Translations under genes and position numbers: made by a program
Shown: piece by piece, positions 61,963 to 64,000 of the stretch
Position numbering within the stretch: position 1 is the stretch's first letter
Layout of the letters: the number at the start of each line of letters is the position of its first letter
Assembly: GCA_963721115.1 (NCBI GenBank)
Contig: CAVRIA010000006.1
Coordinates: 806,001 to 870,000, forward strand
Direction of reading: 5' to 3'
DNA from: CAVRIA01 sp963721115
GTDB taxonomy: Bacteria > Desulfobacterota > Binatia > HRBIN30 > CADEER01
Length of the DNA stretch: 64,000 bases
The notes under the pieces: model-generated
What the model was told of the DNA's origin: nothing
The model's database searches: none
Seen by the model: the letters and a program-made list of their open reading frames with translations, nothing else

Positions 61963-62052
61963 GCCTAACCCAGCGATGGAACCGGCCGGCTCAATCTCCG
62001 TTGCGGCTCGCAGGCGCCTGTGCGCCGGCGGCTCATCGCCGATGCGTTGGGC
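61963..62052. other. attC-like recombination site 2
   Basis: GCCTAAC (61963-61969) and GTTGGGC (62046-62052) fit the attC consensus boxes RYYYAAC and GTTRRRY exactly. Inner boxes GCGATG (61973-61978) and CATCGC (62034-62039) pair, spacers are unequal as in attC, and the interior (CCGGCCGGC / GCGCCGGCGG) folds. It directly follows the cyclase gene. A half site (GAGCGCCC 62201-62208, GTTCGAC 62213-62219) lies further on. Confidence 0.68.
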
Positions 62053-62222
62053 TTGCTGAGTGCGTGCCATGCAATCGCCACCACCGGTCGTGCTGGACGT
62101 GCGATCCAGCAGCAGCATGATAGTCTTGGCCTGCAAGGGATGCCGAACATCACCATGTACGCGACGCGCGGGAAAGACGCGCGCGGCTGAGCGCCCGGCT
62201 GAGCGCCCGGACGTTCGACCTC

Positions 62223-62600
62223 ATGACGTATCGCGGTTCGTGCCACTGTGGTCGGGTTCGGTTCGAGGTCGATCTCGAACTGGACCACGTTCGATCTTGC
62301 GACTGTTCCGTTTGTCGGAAGCGCGGGGCGCTGATTCATCGCGTCGAAGAGCACCGGCTTCGGCTCCTCACGCCGCTCGATGAACTCACTCTGTACCAGT
62401 GGCATACCCGCACTGCCGAGGACTACTTCTGTCCGACTTGTGGAATCCTTCCATTTCGGCGCCCACGGCACCGCACCTCGGACGAAGCCGCACAGGGCGT
62501 CGCCGAATTCTCGGGATGGAGTGTGAATGTCCGGTGCCTCGAAGGCGTCGATCTCGACTCGATTCCCATCAGGCGCGTGTTCGGAAGCAGACTTCCGTGA
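62223..62600 (+). CDS. GFA/CENP-V family zinc protein
   Basis: A 125-residue protein of the glutathione-dependent formaldehyde-activating (GFA) family. The zinc cysteines are GSCHCGRVRFEVD at the N-terminus, SCDCSVCRKRG near residue 26 and YFCPTCGILPF near 68. Some members were first linked to S-hydroxymethyl-glutathione formation; most have no proven reaction. The ATG at 62223 places the CHCG motif at residue 7, as usual. The gene lies between the half site at 62201-62219 and the attC-like site at 62619, as expected for a cassette. Confidence 0.9.
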   Translation: MTYRGSCHCGRVRFEVDLELDHVRSCDCSVCRKRGALIHRVEEHRLRLLTPLDELTLYQWHTRTAEDYFCPTCGILPFRRPRHRTSDEAAQGVAEFSGWSVNVRCLEGVDLDSIPIRRVFGSRLP

Positions 62601-62618
62601 GGAATTCCTGTCTACGAC

Positions 62619-62671
62619 GCCGAGCCAGCCGACGCGGCCAGGTGCCGCGCGGCTGAGCGTCGGCGTTCGGC
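62619..62671. other. attC-like recombination site 3
   Basis: GCCGAGC (62619-62625) and GTTCGGC (62665-62671) form imperfect outer boxes, and GCCGACGC pairs perfectly with GCGTCGGC inside. At about 53 bases it is shorter than the other two and the left box deviates from consensus. Confidence 0.45.
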
Positions 62672-62822
62672 AGAAGAGGCATTCGATGAAGTTGATTCTG
62701 TCGATCCGCCTTACTTTCGGTTCCGTTGCTCGCCAAGGTGGCAGGGACTGGAAGGGCACCGACCGTCGGCCGATGCGTCGCGCCGAACCATTGCGTTCCC
62801 ATGTGCGAAAGGAGGTCGACCC

Positions 62823-63257
62823 ATGCCCGCACCGATGACACCCGAGGAGCGTGAGACCTTCCTGGCCGGCGTCCATGTGGGCGTTCTCAGCATCGACGAG
62901 CCCGGCCGCGGGCCATTGTCCGTCCCGGTATGGTATCTCTACGAACCCGGCGGCGAGATCGCCGTCGTCACGCGTCCGGAGGCGCGCAAGGCGCGACTTC
63001 TCACTGGTGGTGCCCGCGTGGCTTTTCTCGTGCAGTCCGAGGACATGCCGCCGAAGTACGTCACGATCCAGGGATGCGTCGTATCGGCGGCGCCCGCGGA
63101 CGTCGAGCGAGACGTCAAACCCATCGTCCGCAAGTACCTCGGTGCGGAGCTCGGCGATGCCTATGTCGAGAATACACGACCGAACGGCACGAATGAGGTC
63201 GTGGTTCGCATCCGTCCCGAGCGTTGGTACTCGCGCGATTTCGGTCGATCGGGGTGA
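62823..63257 (+). CDS. Pyridoxamine 5-phosphate oxidase (PPOX) family protein
   Basis: A 144-residue split-barrel flavin-binding protein: LAGVHVGVLSIDEPGRGP, VPVWYLYEPGGEIAVVTRP, KARLLTGGARVAFLVQSE and MPPKYVTIQGCV follow the PPOX pattern. Members bind FMN or F420 and reduce small molecules; which cofactor is used here is not evident. A strong ribosome site, AAAGGAGGT at 62808-62816, lies six bases before the ATG, the best in this part of the window. It starts about 150 bases after attC-like site 3. Confidence 0.85.
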   Translation: MPAPMTPEERETFLAGVHVGVLSIDEPGRGPLSVPVWYLYEPGGEIAVVTRPEARKARLLTGGARVAFLVQSEDMPPKYVTIQGCVVSAAPADVERDVKPIVRKYLGAELGDAYVENTRPNGTNEVVVRIRPERWYSRDFGRSG

Positions 63258-63300
63258 GGACGACCTGATCGTGATCCGGATCCTTCGCATTCTACGCAGT

Positions 63301-63780
63301 GTTCGCAGAGTCTGGAGCCAGCACGTTGCGATGAACATTCCCGACAAGGCCCGCCTCTATCAGGAGATGTACCGCGTGTTGAAGCCTGGCGGGGGCGTCG
63401 CGATCCACGATATCCTCGCCGGTCCTGCGGGCCCGGTTATCCTTCCCGTCCCGTGGGCACGCGTTCCTGGAACGAGCTTCCTGGTTACGCCGGACGAGCT
63501 CCGCCGGCTTCTCGAAGCCAGCGGCTTCAACATCGCCAGCTGGAAAGACACTACGATGCCGGCTCTGGAATGGTTCACCGCGTTGGCCAAGAAGATCCAG
63601 CGGGAGGGCCTGCCGGCGCTTGGCTTTCACCTGATTTTCGGTCCCGACGTCCGGAGCATGGGCGAGAACCAGGTACGGAATCTCAAGGAGGGGCGCATCG
63701 TTCTTGTGCAGGTCGTTGCGAGAAAGTATCCGACACCGCACCATCGGCTGCAGCGGACGCCGGTAGGCGGGCGCCGCTAA
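63301..63780 (+). pseudogene. C-terminal half of a class I methyltransferase
   Basis: The frame begins at VWSQHVAMNIPDKARLY, which in complete proteins follows the SAM-binding domain, and continues with MYRVLKPGGGVAIHDI and SFLVTPDELRRLLEASGF to the stop at 63780. Motif I and motif II are absent, and no coding sequence precedes it between the PPOX stop and 63300. It could be translated from the ATG at 63331 as a 149-residue fragment but would not bind SAM in the known way. It is probably a truncated cassette gene. Confidence 0.68.
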
Positions 63781-63835
63781 GCCGAAGCGATGGGCGGACT
63801 TCGTTCGTGAAGAATCAGACTTCGGTGGGCAAGAG

Positions 63836-64000
63836 ATGACGGAAGAGACGGCTTATCTGGCTTGCCGTTGCGGGCAGTGCCGCATCACACTCTGTGATCC
63901 CGAAATGCGCTATCGCACGGAGTGTCTGTGCGTGGACTGCCGCCAGCGCGGCCTAATTTCGGCGAGTCGGGCCTCGGGGAACGAACTGCCGCCCGAAGTC
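63836..64000 (+). CDS. GFA/CENP-V family zinc protein, N-terminal part
   Basis: The first 55 codons of a second GFA-type protein run off the window. The zinc cysteines LACRCGQCRITLCD and ECLCVDCRQRG match the family layout. It is not a close copy of the GFA protein at 62223: spacing and sequence differ. The ATG at 63836 follows AAGAG and fits the family start. The rest lies outside the window. Confidence 0.75.
   Translation, partial: MTEETAYLACRCGQCRITLCDPEMRYRTECLCVDCRQRGLISASRASGNELPPEV

Noticed and set aside
63776..63835. A fourth attC site before the last GFA gene
   Set aside because: GCTAAGC and nearby CTTCG/CGAAG repeats are suggestive, but no matching outer and inner boxes could be paired.

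Overview
The window is high-GC bacterial chromosome. It encodes an OpgG/OpgH pair for osmoregulated periplasmic glucans, a TonB/TolA-like protein and a TatA protein, so the cell is Gram-negative. The split glycine decarboxylase (GcvPA/GcvPB), proteins with long Thr-Pro tracts, Cys-rich repeat domains and several PhyH/SDR/methyltransferase genes suggest an uncultured deltaproteobacterium-like lineage (Desulfobacterota or Binatota). That assignment is inference; no rRNA or tRNA gene was recognised.

Layout. 0-3.9 kb: glycine cleavage operon gcvT(partial)-gcvH-gcvPA-gcvPB, closed by a strong hairpin. 4.0-8.2 kb: opgG (one-base frameshift) and opgH. 8.2-10.9 kb: TonB/TolA-like protein, tatA and a zinc-finger/DUF3426 membrane protein. 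10.9-30.2 kb: a surface-glycosylation region with a GT2 transferase, a GT4 transferase, a Gfo/Idh/MocA oxidoreductase, two methyltransferases and five large multi-membrane GT-C (GT39/ArnT/Agl23-like) genes. One of these genes is a tandem fusion of two GT-C modules, and most end in a beta-rich domain. 30.2-39.6 kb: an accessory stretch with an AbrB/PIN toxin-antitoxin pair, a PhyH dioxygenase, a DUF2961 lipoprotein, a sulfatase-fold lipoprotein and an M28-like protein. It also holds broken methyltransferase, branching-enzyme and Fic genes and two copies of a ~100-bp repeat. 39.7-44.3 kb: a probable aromatic-degradation operon (FAD monooxygenase, SDR, extradiol dioxygenase) divergent from an AraC regulator. 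44.4-55.6 kb: a secreted seven-repeat protein and a giant surface protein with about 6.1 kb of Thr-Pro repeat DNA. 55.8-59.4 kb: an SDR, a GH10 enzyme with a Cys-rich N-terminus and an F420-type nitroreductase-like protein. 59.4-64.0 kb: a decayed integron-type integrase followed by small genes separated by attC-like foldable sites. These genes are BrnT/BrnA, a hydrolase-cyclase fusion, two GFA proteins, a PPOX protein and a truncated methyltransferase.

How the genes may work together. The GT-C cluster could glycosylate surface polymers or Thr/Pro-rich exported proteins such as the giant protein, but no direct evidence ties them. The 39.7-43.1 kb genes form a coherent ring-hydroxylation and ring-cleavage set under a local regulator. 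Several genes carry isolated one-base frameshifts, and the Thr-Pro tract carries many more, so consensus error in the assembly should be considered before calling any of them pseudogenes.
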